Shown piece by piece: positions 24,221-33,367 of a DNA stretch of 64,000 nucleotides (the stretch's first letter is position 1; every line of letters starts with the position of its first letter). This stretch comes from Gammaproteobacteria bacterium (lineage in GTDB: Bacteria; Pseudomonadota; Gammaproteobacteria; Eutrophobiales; Eutrophobiaceae). Location of the stretch: positions 1 to 64,000 of the forward strand of contig JAJDUB010000035.1 in the NCBI GenBank assembly GCA_022826885.1, written 5' to 3'. Both the position numbers and the translations under genes were made by a program. The notes below the pieces were generated by a model, which searched no databases, was not told where the DNA came from, and saw only the letters and a program-made list of their open reading frames with translations.

Positions 24221-25417
24221 TCAAAGATTTGGAACAGCGCCGTAGGCGCCGGCACGGTATTTGGCGTACAAATTATCATCCCGCCGAATACCCTTCATAT
24301 CACCCAGTCGCCATGCCTCGCTGAAACCTTCGGGGTTTTTCTCGGTAAGCAGGACCTGATCTTTCTGCAAATCATTAAGAACCTCATGTGCATGGCAGGT
24401 AAAGATAATCTGTGCATTGTGAGGATTGCGCTCAGGATCAATGAACAGCTCAAGTAATGAGGTGATCATGTCAGGATGCAAGTCAGCTTCCATCTCATCG
24501 ATGATGACTAGGCCGCCATGCTCAAGCGCCGGCAAAATCATCTTCAGTAGGAGAAAAGTAGCCTGTGTACCACTGGATTCAAACCCCATTGATAGTGTTT
24601 GCTCTTGCTTACCGTAACGGTGAATACAGAACGGGTATTTGGTCTTGATGGTATATCCGGTTTCCTTATCTACATGATAATTTGTTTCAATAATGACTTC
24701 TGCCAAACCCAGATCCAAACTGCTCAAAATATCAGACATCTGCGAGCGAAGCGCCGGCCGACCATGAAAGTATTCTGCGGTCAAATGCATTTCCCTGGGC
24801 TCGAAATGAACCCGGCCACCGTGTCCTACATTGGTATAAAAAGTTGTAAAATAATTGACCAGTTCCAGCGCGCTTGGAACATTGTACTGGGCCGCTGTTG
24901 CGACCAACGAAGCATTCGGACGGACTTTCTCAGCCTCACTCACAGCAAATCCGAAATTCTGCTGACGGATGTTGTAGGCTGTATCAGCCTCAGACCAGTC
25001 ACGCCGGAATATAAAGCTGAAAAACTTGCTGGTCTTTATATGCAGAGATTCATGCATTACCCGCTGCGGGTTGATAACCAGGGAATAGCGATAATGTCGG
25101 CCATTGACCTCGAATTCAATCTCAAACTCGCTGTCTTCCATGTCAGAGAAAAAGTGGCGCTTTACCGGATTTTCCTTCTCCGGCTTGCCGGTTGTAAACG
25201 AATGCGCAATAAACCATCCAAGGAAGGGAAGTGGTTTCAACACATTGGTTTTACCCGAGCCATTGGCACCGATGACTGCCAGTATTTTCGACAGACGTGC
25301 ACCACCCGGGCTCTCGAACACCAGATCCGAAGCTGGAACCTGTCGATTAAGCACAAAGGAGACCTCCGTTTCCTCGGCAAATGAAAAAAAGTTCTTGAAT
25401 CGGTATTTATGGATCAT
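24221..25417 (-). CDS. AAA15-family ATPase (RloA-like)
   Basis: A 398-residue ABC-type/AAA15 ATPase. Visible motifs: Walker A 'GANGSGKT' (50-57), signature-like 'FESSGTQ' (279-285), Walker B 'LVIIDEMEADLHP' (303-315) and a switch His in 'IFTCHAHEV' (about 338-346). The protein is of the RloA/AbiEii-unrelated OLD-like single-ATPase class used in abortive infection loci such as RloAB, AbiL and PARIS. A small TOPRIM-type partner follows 11 bp downstream. The gene is AT-richer than nearby housekeeping genes and lies next to tRNA-Sec, consistent with acquisition. Confidence 0.85.
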   Translation of the reverse strand: MIHKYRFKNFFSFAEETEVSFVLNRQVPASDLVFESPGGARLSKILAVIGANGSGKTNVLKPLPFLGWFIAHSFTTGKPEKENPVKRHFFSDMEDSEFEIEFEVNGRHYRYSLVINPQRVMHESLHIKTSKFFSFIFRRDWSEADTAYNIRQQNFGFAVSEAEKVRPNASLVATAAQYNVPSALELVNYFTTFYTNVGHGGRVHFEPREMHLTAEYFHGRPALRSQMSDILSSLDLGLAEVIIETNYHVDKETGYTIKTKYPFCIHRYGKQEQTLSMGFESSGTQATFLLLKMILPALEHGGLVIIDEMEADLHPDMITSLLELFIDPERNPHNAQIIFTCHAHEVLNDLQKDQVLLTEKNPEGFSEAWRLGDMKGIRRDDNLYAKYRAGAYGAVPNL

Positions 25418-25452
25418 GATTGCAGCTACATAACTCTTTATAGGAGAAAATC

Positions 25453-25466
25453 AACAAATATTTGTT
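25453..25466. promoter_or_regulatory. Perfect 14-bp palindrome upstream of the AAA ATPase
   Basis: AACAAATATTTGTT lies 36-49 bp upstream of the ATPase start codon in a very AT-rich stretch. It could be an operator, but no dedicated regulator gene is beside it. Confidence 0.4.
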
Positions 25467-25537
25467 AATTATAGCTTAATAGCACACAATATCAAGCCGA
25501 TATTAACAAAGTGTTACCAAATTCTTGATAGGTACAA

Positions 25538-25630
25538 TGGCGGAGGTGGATGGGAATCGAACCCACCACTCGCGTTGGGCAAGTCACTGGTTTTGAAGAC
25601 CAGGGAAGTCACCAGACTTCTTTCACCTCC
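25538..25630 (-). tRNA. selC: tRNA-Sec (anticodon UCA)
   Basis: A 93-nt tRNA including an encoded CCA. The acceptor starts GGAGGTG and pairs with CACCTCC. The D arm is a 6-bp stem GAAGTC/GACTTC with a 4-nt loop, diagnostic for selenocysteine tRNA. The anticodon arm CTGGT-CTTCAAA-ACCAG carries anticodon TCA. The long variable arm is CTTGC-CCAAC-GCGAG, and the T arm carries TTCGATT. It reads UGA as selenocysteine together with SelB, whose gene lies 75 bp upstream on the same strand. Confidence 0.96.
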
Positions 25631-25651
25631 AATATACAGGGTCAAATATAT

Positions 25652-25690
25652 GGGGTCAGAGTAAAACCCAGAGAGTTTTACTCTGACCCC
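25652..25690. repeat. Family A palindrome between selB and tRNA-Sec
   Basis: GGGGTCAGAGTAAAA and TTTTACTCTGACCCC form a perfect 15-bp stem around a 9-nt loop. It follows the selB stop codon closely and would put a hairpin between selB and selC. Confidence 0.88.
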
Positions 25691-25705
25691 GGATACCCTC
25701 GAATA

Positions 25706-27616
25706 TCATAATACCTTGCGCCTGTCCCCGATGCGGACGGTCACGCGCAGGCCGTCCAGGTATTCCAGCAGGGGTATAGCGAACTTCCTTGAAGTATCCA
25801 GGAGTTTACGCGCATCCGCCACGGTGAATGCCGCGGAACCGGGGAAGGCCTGTTGCAGCTTGTGAACCATCCCGTCGATGCTGTGGCGGTGGAATACCAG
25901 CGTACGGTTTGTCTCCCTGTTATGCAGCGGCACCAGTTCGCCGGTTTCGGTCAGGAACCGGTACATACGTTTCCGTTGCGGGTTGCCCTGCAGCACCTCG
26001 TTCAGTTCCGGCGGTTGTAAGCCGCCCGCCTTGAATGCGCCGGCTATTTCCCCGGCGATCTTTTTGTCACCGGCATCAAGCGCCTCCAGGGGATCGAAGT
26101 CCCGCAGGCGTACCAGGGTTTTATCGGTCCGGACAAGGTCCTCCACGGCCAGGTGGTCAACCAGGAACCGGAACACCGTCTCGTCGATGCCGTCCCCAAG
26201 ACGGGCGCGCAGATCTTCCAGGGGCTGTCCCTGACGCAGCGGGTTTGCCTTGTGAAATTCTTTTATTTCAGCCAGCGCCTGTTCGCGCAAGGCTTTGAAT
26301 GCGTCCGCAGACATCACGCGCTGCGCCTCGATGAATACACTTTCCGTTTCATCCAGCCTGTGCGCCAGTTCATCTTCCGCCAGGTTCACGGACCTGGCCA
26401 GGTCGGAGATATCCATCCCCCGGGCGCCCGTGGCCCAGACCAGTTCGCGAATAACTTCGGCAGTATCACCGCTTGCCAGCCTGGTCAGGCGACTCACGGC
26501 GCGCCGGTCCGAGCGGCGGTGTTTTGCCGGGGCGTTGTCCAGGATGCGCCCGCCGCCGATTGTCTTCGCCGGTGACAAGGTGCGCATGATAAAACGCTCC
26601 CCGACCGGCGCTGCCACGGCGCGCCCGCAGTCAAGCTGGGCAGGGAACGTCGAGCCCGGTTGCGCCTCCCCATCGCCCAGGATACGCAACTTCGCCGGCA
26701 CTTCGCAGGTCCCGAACAGGACGCGGATCATCTCACCGTACTTCGGCGGGGCATCCGGCCCGTCCAGCAGGCGCAGTTCGACGTCGAGCAGGCGGGTTGG
26801 TTCAAGGTATCCCGGAGAGGCCAGCACATCGCCCCTGGCTATGTGGCTCATGTCGACGTTGCGGAGGTTGACGGCGACCCGCTGTCCCGGATATGCAATT
26901 TCCTCCTCCCTGTTATGCACCTGCAACTGGCGGACAACGGCCCGGCGTCCCTGCGGCAGGATATCGACTTCCTGGCCGGTCGCCAGCGCGCCGTTCCTCA
27001 GGGTGCCGGTTGCGACGGTGCCGAAACCGGGCATGGTGAACACCCGGTCCAGGGGCAGGTAGCAGCGTCCGGTGTCTATTCTCTCGACCGGGTCGAGCAA
27101 CTGCTGTTCCAGCAACGCTGTTAAATTATGGATACTCTGGCCGTTGCTTACGGATGTCTCGATGATCCCGCAGCCTTCCATGAACGTGCCGGCAGTAAAG
27201 TCTCTGATCTGGTCCGCAACCCGCCCGCAATCGCCCGGAGCTGCGAGGTCGGACTTGGTGATGACTGCCAGGCCCTTGCCCGTGCCGAGCAGGTCGGCGA
27301 TATGCAGGTGCTCCCGCGTCTGCGGCTTGATCCCTTCGTTTGCCGCCACCGTGAGCAACAGGAAATCGATGCCGGTTGCGCCGGATATCATCATGCGAAT
27401 GAAATCCTCATGGCCGGGTACGTCTATGAAATCGATCACGCCCCGTTCCGACTCGAGATAAGCAAACCCCGGCACGATCGACAGGCCTCTTTCCTTTTCT
27501 TCCCTCAGACGGTCCGTCTCCATGCCGGTCAGCGCCCTGACCAGGCTGGTTTTACCATGATCAACGTGGCCGGATACGCCTGCCGTGATGTGCGCAGGTC
27601 TATCCACGGTCCGCAT
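25706..27616 (-). CDS. selB: Selenocysteine-specific translation elongation factor SelB
   Basis: A 636-residue SelB: an EF-Tu-like GTPase plus C-terminal winged-helix domains that bind the SECIS hairpin of selenoprotein mRNAs. The G domain has 'GVSGHVDHGKTSLVRAL' (P loop), 'FIDVPGHEDFI' and 'VITKSDLA'. Domains II-III run to about residue 350 and four winged helices to the end. Length is normal. tRNA-Sec lies downstream; selA and selD are not in the window. The preceding gene (Rieske) ends 6 bp upstream, so selB may be transcribed from a catabolic promoter. Confidence 0.95.
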   Translation of the reverse strand: MRTVDRPAHITAGVSGHVDHGKTSLVRALTGMETDRLREEKERGLSIVPGFAYLESERGVIDFIDVPGHEDFIRMMISGATGIDFLLLTVAANEGIKPQTREHLHIADLLGTGKGLAVITKSDLAAPGDCGRVADQIRDFTAGTFMEGCGIIETSVSNGQSIHNLTALLEQQLLDPVERIDTGRCYLPLDRVFTMPGFGTVATGTLRNGALATGQEVDILPQGRRAVVRQLQVHNREEEIAYPGQRVAVNLRNVDMSHIARGDVLASPGYLEPTRLLDVELRLLDGPDAPPKYGEMIRVLFGTCEVPAKLRILGDGEAQPGSTFPAQLDCGRAVAAPVGERFIMRTLSPAKTIGGGRILDNAPAKHRRSDRRAVSRLTRLASGDTAEVIRELVWATGARGMDISDLARSVNLAEDELAHRLDETESVFIEAQRVMSADAFKALREQALAEIKEFHKANPLRQGQPLEDLRARLGDGIDETVFRFLVDHLAVEDLVRTDKTLVRLRDFDPLEALDAGDKKIAGEIAGAFKAGGLQPPELNEVLQGNPQRKRMYRFLTETGELVPLHNRETNRTLVFHRHSIDGMVHKLQQAFPGSAAFTVADARKLLDTSRKFAIPLLEYLDGLRVTVRIGDRRKVL

Positions 27617-27622
27617 TTCCCA

Positions 27623-28825
27623 TCAGGATTTCGGGAGTTTCGCCAGGCAGGCGTCGACCGCGTGGTGGAAATTCCTCAATGCCAGTTCCTCGTCCTGGAA
27701 ATGGAAGTGCTCCTTGGCGCCGGATTTCAATACCTGCTGCACCTTCTCGTGGGTGGCGGTGTCTTCCATCAGGGTATCGCGCAGCCCGATCTTGTTGTAT
27801 TCCTGGCAGAACAACTCGCTGGCGTTGCGCGGCGGGGCCGTGTTCACGCCGATCTCCCATACCGTGCGGTCCACGGCAAGCGGCCACACGTTGTACATCC
27901 AGTAGCAGTCCCGCATCAGGCCCATGATGACGTTGGGGAAGATGAAGTACAGGTTCATCGCGCCTCTCAGGTGGTATTTTTCCGTATCCGTGCGGCGCGC
28001 TTCGGTAAAGGCGAACGCATCGTAGGCGCCGATCCCGTATTTCAGGCTTACCTCTCCCACCGGCGTGGGATTGAATACCGGCGGAGGGTCGGTGCCCAGC
28101 AACCCGTGAGGACCCAGGGCCTCCAGCACGCTGTGGCGCAACAGCATGCCGGCCGCGGAAGTGGAGCGGGCCAGGCTGTCCCTGTGCAGGAACGGCACGT
28201 GCCAGCCTTCCAGTTGCGCGTCCAGCAGCACCTTCCAGTTGACTTTCTCGTCCACGCTGTACCATTCGCGCCGGGTCAGTTCGGCAAACGGGTAGTCCTT
28301 CAGGGACGAGGAGACCGGCTCCAGGTACTCTTCCAGTGTCTGGTCGTCCTGCGGCTTGAGGCGGATGAATATGAAGCCGTTCCAGACATCCGTCTGGATC
28401 TCGGTCATGTCCAGGTCGGCATCGGGGCCGGTAAAGAAATTTTCCTTGTCGGTCATGTTGATCAGCTTGCCCCGGGTATCGAAGGCCCAGCCGTGGAACG
28501 GGCAGACAAAGGCGCCCCGGCACTTGCCGCGGTTTTTCCAGACCACCTGATTGGCCCGGTGCGAGCACATATTGTGGAAGGCCCGGATGACGTTGTCGCG
28601 CCCGCGCACTACGAGCACCGAGGTAAAGCACATCTCGATGTCCCGGACGAAGTAATCGCCCGCCTCGGGGATCAGTTCGACCCGGCCCACGTTCAGCCAG
28701 GAACGGCGGAATACCGCTTCCCGTTCCGCCTTGAACACATCCGGATCGATGCAGGGGCGGATGGGCAGCGGATCTGTTCCCAGTTCGGGGTATTTCGAGG
28801 TGCGGGTCTTGTGGGTCAGTTCCAT
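27623..28825 (-). CDS. Rieske non-haem iron oxygenase, alpha subunit
   Basis: A 400-residue ring-hydroxylating oxygenase alpha subunit. The Rieske [2Fe-2S] ligands are C87-x-H89 in 'NMCSHRANQ' and C108-x2-H111 in 'VCPFHGWAF'. The mononuclear iron site is in 'DAQLEGWHVPFLHRDSL' (His209, His214). Such proteins need a reductase and ferredoxin, none of which is adjacent. A 114-residue protein of unknown function lies upstream in the same direction, and selB follows. The substrate is unknown; the hydantoinase, UbiD and amidohydrolase genes around suggest aromatic or N-containing compounds. Confidence 0.9.
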   Translation of the reverse strand: MELTHKTRTSKYPELGTDPLPIRPCIDPDVFKAEREAVFRRSWLNVGRVELIPEAGDYFVRDIEMCFTSVLVVRGRDNVIRAFHNMCSHRANQVVWKNRGKCRGAFVCPFHGWAFDTRGKLINMTDKENFFTGPDADLDMTEIQTDVWNGFIFIRLKPQDDQTLEEYLEPVSSSLKDYPFAELTRREWYSVDEKVNWKVLLDAQLEGWHVPFLHRDSLARSTSAAGMLLRHSVLEALGPHGLLGTDPPPVFNPTPVGEVSLKYGIGAYDAFAFTEARRTDTEKYHLRGAMNLYFIFPNVIMGLMRDCYWMYNVWPLAVDRTVWEIGVNTAPPRNASELFCQEYNKIGLRDTLMEDTATHEKVQQVLKSGAKEHFHFQDEELALRNFHHAVDACLAKLPKS

Positions 28826-28864
28826 GGGGCGGTGTCTGTCATTGGTTGGCGGTCAGGCGCCCGG

Positions 28865-29209
28865 TCATACGGGTGGAACGGAGTTCGCCTCGCCCGGTAC
28901 GAAACGCCTCATGTCCAGGTCGAAAGGGTGGTCCGGTTGTTTGTACAGTTCCACGGCAACCCAGACCTCGGCGAGGGACAGGGTCATGTTCAGGAGGCGC
29001 TGTTCCGGTTCCGGCAACTCGTCAAGGGGAAACCCGTTCAGGTATTCCAGCGCCTCCTCGATACGATCCAGCATGGCGGAGTAGAACGCCTGGATTTCTT
29101 CCATGGAAGAGGTGAGACGTTTTTCCAGGCGTTCGGCTTCGTTGCCCAGCGACCAGTCGATAAACGGTTCGAGTTCAGCAAAGGCGGACGGTAACAAATG
29201 TTGGCTCAT
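28865..29209 (-). CDS. Small helical protein of unknown function beside a Rieske oxygenase
   Basis: A 114-residue acidic protein, predicted almost wholly helical (for example 'NEAERLEKRLTSSMEEIQAF' and 'LDRIEEALEYLNGFPLDELP'). No signal peptide, metal motif or known domain is recognised. It lies 39 bp upstream of the Rieske gene on the same strand and is divergent from hyuA. Its position suggests an accessory or structural partner of the oxygenase. Confidence 0.6.
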   Translation of the reverse strand: MSQHLLPSAFAELEPFIDWSLGNEAERLEKRLTSSMEEIQAFYSAMLDRIEEALEYLNGFPLDELPEPEQRLLNMTLSLAEVWVAVELYKQPDHPFDLDMRRFVPGEANSVPPV

Positions 29210-29344
29210 CAGGATTCCAACCTGGATAAAATCCTGGAAATTTTAGCACACTACCCGTAAAAGGAGCAGTTCCAAAATTCGTCCCCTGTTCGCCGCGTTG
29301 TTACTTTATACTGTGCGGGGATTAAAGAAGAACTCAAATAAATC

Positions 29345-31432
29345 ATGGGTTATCAAATCGGTATTGACGTGGGCGGCACCTTCACCGACCTGCTGGTATG
29401 TGATGAGGAAGGCAGGACGCGCATCTGCAAGTCGCCTACTACGCCCGCCGACCCCAGCCTGGGGGTATTTGCCGCGCTGGAACAGGCCGCGCAGGAAAGC
29501 CGGCTCGAGTTACGGGACTTCCTCTCACAAGTAGATGCCATTGTCCATGGCACCACGATCACCACCAATGCCGTGCTTACCCATACCGGGGCCCGCACCG
29601 GGTTCATCACCACCCGGGGGTTCCGCGACCTGCTGGCCATGCGCCGGGGCATGAAGACCGGGGAGCGCTATGACCTGGAACTGGCGCCGCCGCCGGTACT
29701 GATTGAGCGGGCGCTGACCCTGACGGTAACGGAACGGATAGACGCCAACGGCCGGGTCATCACTCCCCTGGTGGAAGAAGACGTGCGCGCGGCGGCCGAA
29801 GTATTACGCGACGCCGGAGTCGAAGCCGTTGCGGTTTCCTACCTGTGGTCGTTTCTCAACCCGGCACACGAATTGCGCACCCGGGAAATTCTGCAGCAGG
29901 CGCTGGACGGGGTATACATCTCACTGTCCAGCGAAGTACTGCCGCAGATACGGGTGTACGAGCGGCACAGCACCACGGCGCTGAATTCCTACACCGGGCC
30001 GCCATTGGCCCGCTACCTGCAAAACCTGGAGACGCGTTTGGGTGAAAACGGGTTTTCCGGTGTACTGAATATCATGCAGTCCAACGGCGGCTGCATGTCG
30101 CCTAAAGTCACCAGCCGGTTTGCCGTTAATACCCTGCTGTCCGGACCCGCGGGCGGGCCCGGGGCCGGGATTCATTACGGCCGTACCCATGACTACAGAA
30201 ATATCATCAGCGTGGATATGGGCGGCACCAGTTTCGACGTCGCCCTGGTACAGAATGAACGGGCGGTAGTTACATCGGAAAATGAAGTAGGCGGTTTTCA
30301 CGTGGCGGTACCAATGCTGGATATCCACACCGTAGGCGCCGGGGGCGGGTCCATAGCCGGCGTCGATGACGGCGGCATGTTGCACGTGGGGCCGGCCAGT
30401 GCCGGCGCAGACCCCGGCCCCGCATGTTACGGCCATGGCGGCGCCGAACCTACCGTGACGGATGCCGACCTGGTGCTGGGGTATCTGGATGAAAATTACT
30501 TCCACGGCGGGGCCATGAAACTGGACCGTGACGCGGCCGTAAATGCCATAGAAAACAGCATTGCCAACCCCCTGGGCCTGTCCGTTACGGATGCCGCCTA
30601 CGGTATTTACCGCGTGGCGAACTCGATCATGAGCAATGCCGTGACGGTGGTCACGGTGCAACGCGGCCTGGACCCGCGCGAGTTCGCCATGATCGTTGCC
30701 GGCGGCGCCGGACCGATACACGCGGTGCCCATCGCCCGGGAACTGGGCATCGACACCTTGCTGGTGCCGCGGGAATCCTCGGTATTCTGTGCGGCCGGCA
30801 TGTTGCTGTCGGACCTGAAGCATACCTATATACGCACCTGCGCCATGGTCGGATCGCTGGTGGATTTCGAGGTCATTAATGGAGCCATTCGCGCCATGCG
30901 GGAGATGGCCCTTGCTACGTTCAGGGAAGAGCAGGTCTGTGATACTGACGTAACCCTCGATTTCTCCGCCGACCTGCGTTATGTCGGCCAGTTTAACGAG
31001 GTCGAGGTGCCCGGATTTGATACCGGCGTAGCGGATACTTCAGCGTGGGAGAAACTGGTCGGCCAGTTCCACCGACTCCACGACGACCGCTTCGGCTACA
31101 GTATGCCCCATGCGGAAGTGGAGCTTATCAACCTGCGCCTCAGCGCCACTGGCGCCACGAAGAAACCGGAAACACAGAAACACAAACTCGGCAGTCCCGC
31201 GGCAGACCATGCCCGCAAGGGGGAACGACCCGCCTGGTTCGACAACAGGATGACGGCCGTGCCTGTCTACGACGGACTCGCCCTGCAACCGGGTAACCGG
31301 CTACCGGGCCCCGCCATCGTTGAACAACCGACGACGACTATCGTGTTACCGGGCGATACCGAACTGGGCTGCGACGAGTGGGGCAACTACCTCTTAACTC
31401 GTGTATTGGCTACAGTGGACACAGAATTATAA
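29345..31432 (+). CDS. hyuA: Hydantoinase/oxoprolinase A subunit (HyuA-like)
   Basis: A 695-residue ASKHA-fold ATP-dependent enzyme subunit. Motifs: 'QIGIDVGGTFTDLLVCDEE' (phosphate 1), 'VDAIVHGTTITTNAVL', 'ISVDMGGTSFDVALV' (phosphate 2), and 'GAGGGSIAGVDDGG'. Family members (N-methylhydantoinase, 5-oxoprolinase, acetone and acetophenone carboxylases) activate a carbonyl by phosphorylation and act with a B subunit. The B subunit gene follows after 148 bp. The reaction cannot be assigned more closely from sequence; the absence of a small third subunit argues against acetone carboxylase. Confidence 0.92.
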   Translation: MGYQIGIDVGGTFTDLLVCDEEGRTRICKSPTTPADPSLGVFAALEQAAQESRLELRDFLSQVDAIVHGTTITTNAVLTHTGARTGFITTRGFRDLLAMRRGMKTGERYDLELAPPPVLIERALTLTVTERIDANGRVITPLVEEDVRAAAEVLRDAGVEAVAVSYLWSFLNPAHELRTREILQQALDGVYISLSSEVLPQIRVYERHSTTALNSYTGPPLARYLQNLETRLGENGFSGVLNIMQSNGGCMSPKVTSRFAVNTLLSGPAGGPGAGIHYGRTHDYRNIISVDMGGTSFDVALVQNERAVVTSENEVGGFHVAVPMLDIHTVGAGGGSIAGVDDGGMLHVGPASAGADPGPACYGHGGAEPTVTDADLVLGYLDENYFHGGAMKLDRDAAVNAIENSIANPLGLSVTDAAYGIYRVANSIMSNAVTVVTVQRGLDPREFAMIVAGGAGPIHAVPIARELGIDTLLVPRESSVFCAAGMLLSDLKHTYIRTCAMVGSLVDFEVINGAIRAMREMALATFREEQVCDTDVTLDFSADLRYVGQFNEVEVPGFDTGVADTSAWEKLVGQFHRLHDDRFGYSMPHAEVELINLRLSATGATKKPETQKHKLGSPAADHARKGERPAWFDNRMTAVPVYDGLALQPGNRLPGPAIVEQPTTTIVLPGDTELGCDEWGNYLLTRVLATVDTEL

Positions 31433-31444
31433 AGTTAAAAATAT

Positions 31445-31569
31445 CATCCGCAGATTACGCAGATTACGCAGATAAATGTAAAGACGCTAAGGTATTGCGT
31501 TAGCTGTTTAACTTACACAGTCAATCCTTTAAGTCTTTTTATCTGTGCTAATCTGCGTAATCTGCGGAT
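31445..31569. repeat. Family C inverted pair between hyuA and hyuB
   Basis: ATCCGCAGATTACGCAGATT (about 31446) and, inverted, AATCTGCGTAATCTGCGGAT (about 31550-31569) flank a 65-bp AT-rich centre. Together they could form a long hairpin in the hyuA-hyuB intergenic region. The right copy ends 11 bp before the hyuB start codon. Confidence 0.8.
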
Positions 31570-31580
31570 ATAATTGAATC

Positions 31581-33341
31581 ATGAGTCAAATTGACCCCGT
31601 AGACGTCGCCATCATCAGCGCACGGCTGTCATCCATCTGCAAGGAAATGGGTGAGACCATGTTGCGCACGTCCCGCTCGCCGATATTTTCCGAAGCGCGG
31701 GATTTCACTACCGCCATATTCGACAACAACACGGAACTGGTTGCGCAAACCATTTACATCCCCGACATTGCCGCCTCCACTCCGTTTACAGCCAAGGCCA
31801 TTGCGGAGCGTTTTGCCGGGGACATCCACGAAGGCGACCTGTTCGTGCTGAACGACCCCTACCGCGGCAACAACCACCCGCCGGACCTGAACGTGATGAA
31901 ACCGGTGTTCCGCGACGAGCAGTTGCGTTACTGGCTGCTGTCCAAGGGTCACCACGCCGACATGGGCGGCGGTGGTGTGGTCGGCTACAACCCCCAGGCC
32001 CGGGACGCCTGGGAGGACGCCCTGCGCATCCCCTGCCTGCGTCTTGCCGATAAAGGCGTGCTGCGGGAGGATGTGCTGGATTTCATTTTGCTCAACGTGC
32101 GCGCCCGGGATCTGGTGGAAGGAGACATACAGTGCCAGATCGGTGCGGTCAACCTGGGAGAGAGGAGGCTGACCGCCTTGCTCGACCAGTACGGCGCGGA
32201 AACCTTGTCCTTCGCCACCGCGGAAATACTGGACGCCACCGAACGCCGGGTACGCGCCGACATCGCCGCCGTACCGGACGGCGAATATTATGCGGAGCGC
32301 GCCATCGACCACGACGGCATCGAGTTCAACAAGAGCCCGGTGGTGCGCCTCACCCTGAAGATCAAGGGTGACAACGTCACCTTTGACTACACCGGCAGCG
32401 ACCCACAGTCTGTCGGTTATATAAACAGCACCTTGCCGAACACCAATGCCATGAGCCACCTCGCCCTGTTCGCGACCGGCGCCATCAGCAACGATATCGA
32501 CTTCAACGACGGGGCGGTAAGGCCTCTGCACGTCGTCGCGCCGGAGGGGACGATCGTGAACGCGACGGAACCGGCGCCGACTTCATGTTGTACCTTATGT
32601 GTCGGCGAGGCCATGATCGAGGCTACCTGGCTGGCCCTGGCGCAGGTCATACCGGACCAGGTACCGGCGCTGTGGGGACGCTGGTGCGCGCCGGCCACCA
32701 TGGGGATACATCCCGGCAACGGCCGCTTCTTTGCGGATATCCACTTCATGAGCAAGGGCGGCGGCGGCGCGGTAAACGGTTACGACGGCTGGGACCACGT
32801 GGGCACGCCCGTTACCCTGGGCGGTCTACGCGCGCCGGACCCCGAACTGCACGAACTGGTGACACCGTACAGGGTAATCGAATATGAAATTGAACCGGAC
32901 AGCGCCGGCGCCGGCAAGTGGCGCGGCGGTTTCGGGGTACGCTACACCTTCGCCATTGATGGCGACAACATCGCCTGCGCGAATTTCGGCAGCGGCGCTC
33001 GTGATTTTACCGCGCCCCTGGGTATCCGGGACGGGCAGGGCGCGGTCCCGCACCGGATGACGCTGGAGCATGCCGACGGCAGCCTGGAGGAGATCGACGG
33101 CAACAGCATGTACACACTGATGCAGGGAGATACCATGACCATCATCTCCAGCGGCGGCGGCGGATTCGGCGACCCCCGGCAGCGTGACCCGGAGGCCGTG
33201 CTGCGTGACGTGCGCAACGGCCTGGTATCCGTCGAAGCAGCCCGGGAAAAATACGGGCTCGCCATCCATCACAACGGCCCGGCTATTGGCTACAGCATTG
33301 CGCAGGATGAGACCGCGCAACTGCGCGGCAGCCAGGCATGA
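31581..33341 (+). CDS. hyuB: Hydantoinase/oxoprolinase B subunit (HyuB-like)
   Basis: A 586-residue HyuB-family subunit, the hydrolytic or carboxylating partner of HyuA. Hallmarks: 'MLRTSRSPIFSEARDFTTAI', 'GDLFVLNDPYRGNNHPPDLN', 'KGHHADMGG' (metal-binding His/Asp region), 'AGAGKWRGGFGVRY'-type segment near residue 440 and C-terminal 'GGGGFGDPRQRDPEAV'. It is preceded by hyuA and followed 26 bp later by an aminotransferase on the same strand. Confidence 0.93.
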   Translation: MSQIDPVDVAIISARLSSICKEMGETMLRTSRSPIFSEARDFTTAIFDNNTELVAQTIYIPDIAASTPFTAKAIAERFAGDIHEGDLFVLNDPYRGNNHPPDLNVMKPVFRDEQLRYWLLSKGHHADMGGGGVVGYNPQARDAWEDALRIPCLRLADKGVLREDVLDFILLNVRARDLVEGDIQCQIGAVNLGERRLTALLDQYGAETLSFATAEILDATERRVRADIAAVPDGEYYAERAIDHDGIEFNKSPVVRLTLKIKGDNVTFDYTGSDPQSVGYINSTLPNTNAMSHLALFATGAISNDIDFNDGAVRPLHVVAPEGTIVNATEPAPTSCCTLCVGEAMIEATWLALAQVIPDQVPALWGRWCAPATMGIHPGNGRFFADIHFMSKGGGGAVNGYDGWDHVGTPVTLGGLRAPDPELHELVTPYRVIEYEIEPDSAGAGKWRGGFGVRYTFAIDGDNIACANFGSGARDFTAPLGIRDGQGAVPHRMTLEHADGSLEEIDGNSMYTLMQGDTMTIISSGGGGFGDPRQRDPEAVLRDVRNGLVSVEAAREKYGLAIHHNGPAIGYSIAQDETAQLRGSQA

Positions 33342-33367
33342 CTTTCAAATAACCCGGAGATATTTAA

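Noticed and set aside
25418-25537. tRNA-Sec as the attachment site of an integrated element
   Set aside because: No integrase gene and no second copy of the tRNA 3' end could be found in the adjoining 3.5 kb; adjacency alone is not enough.
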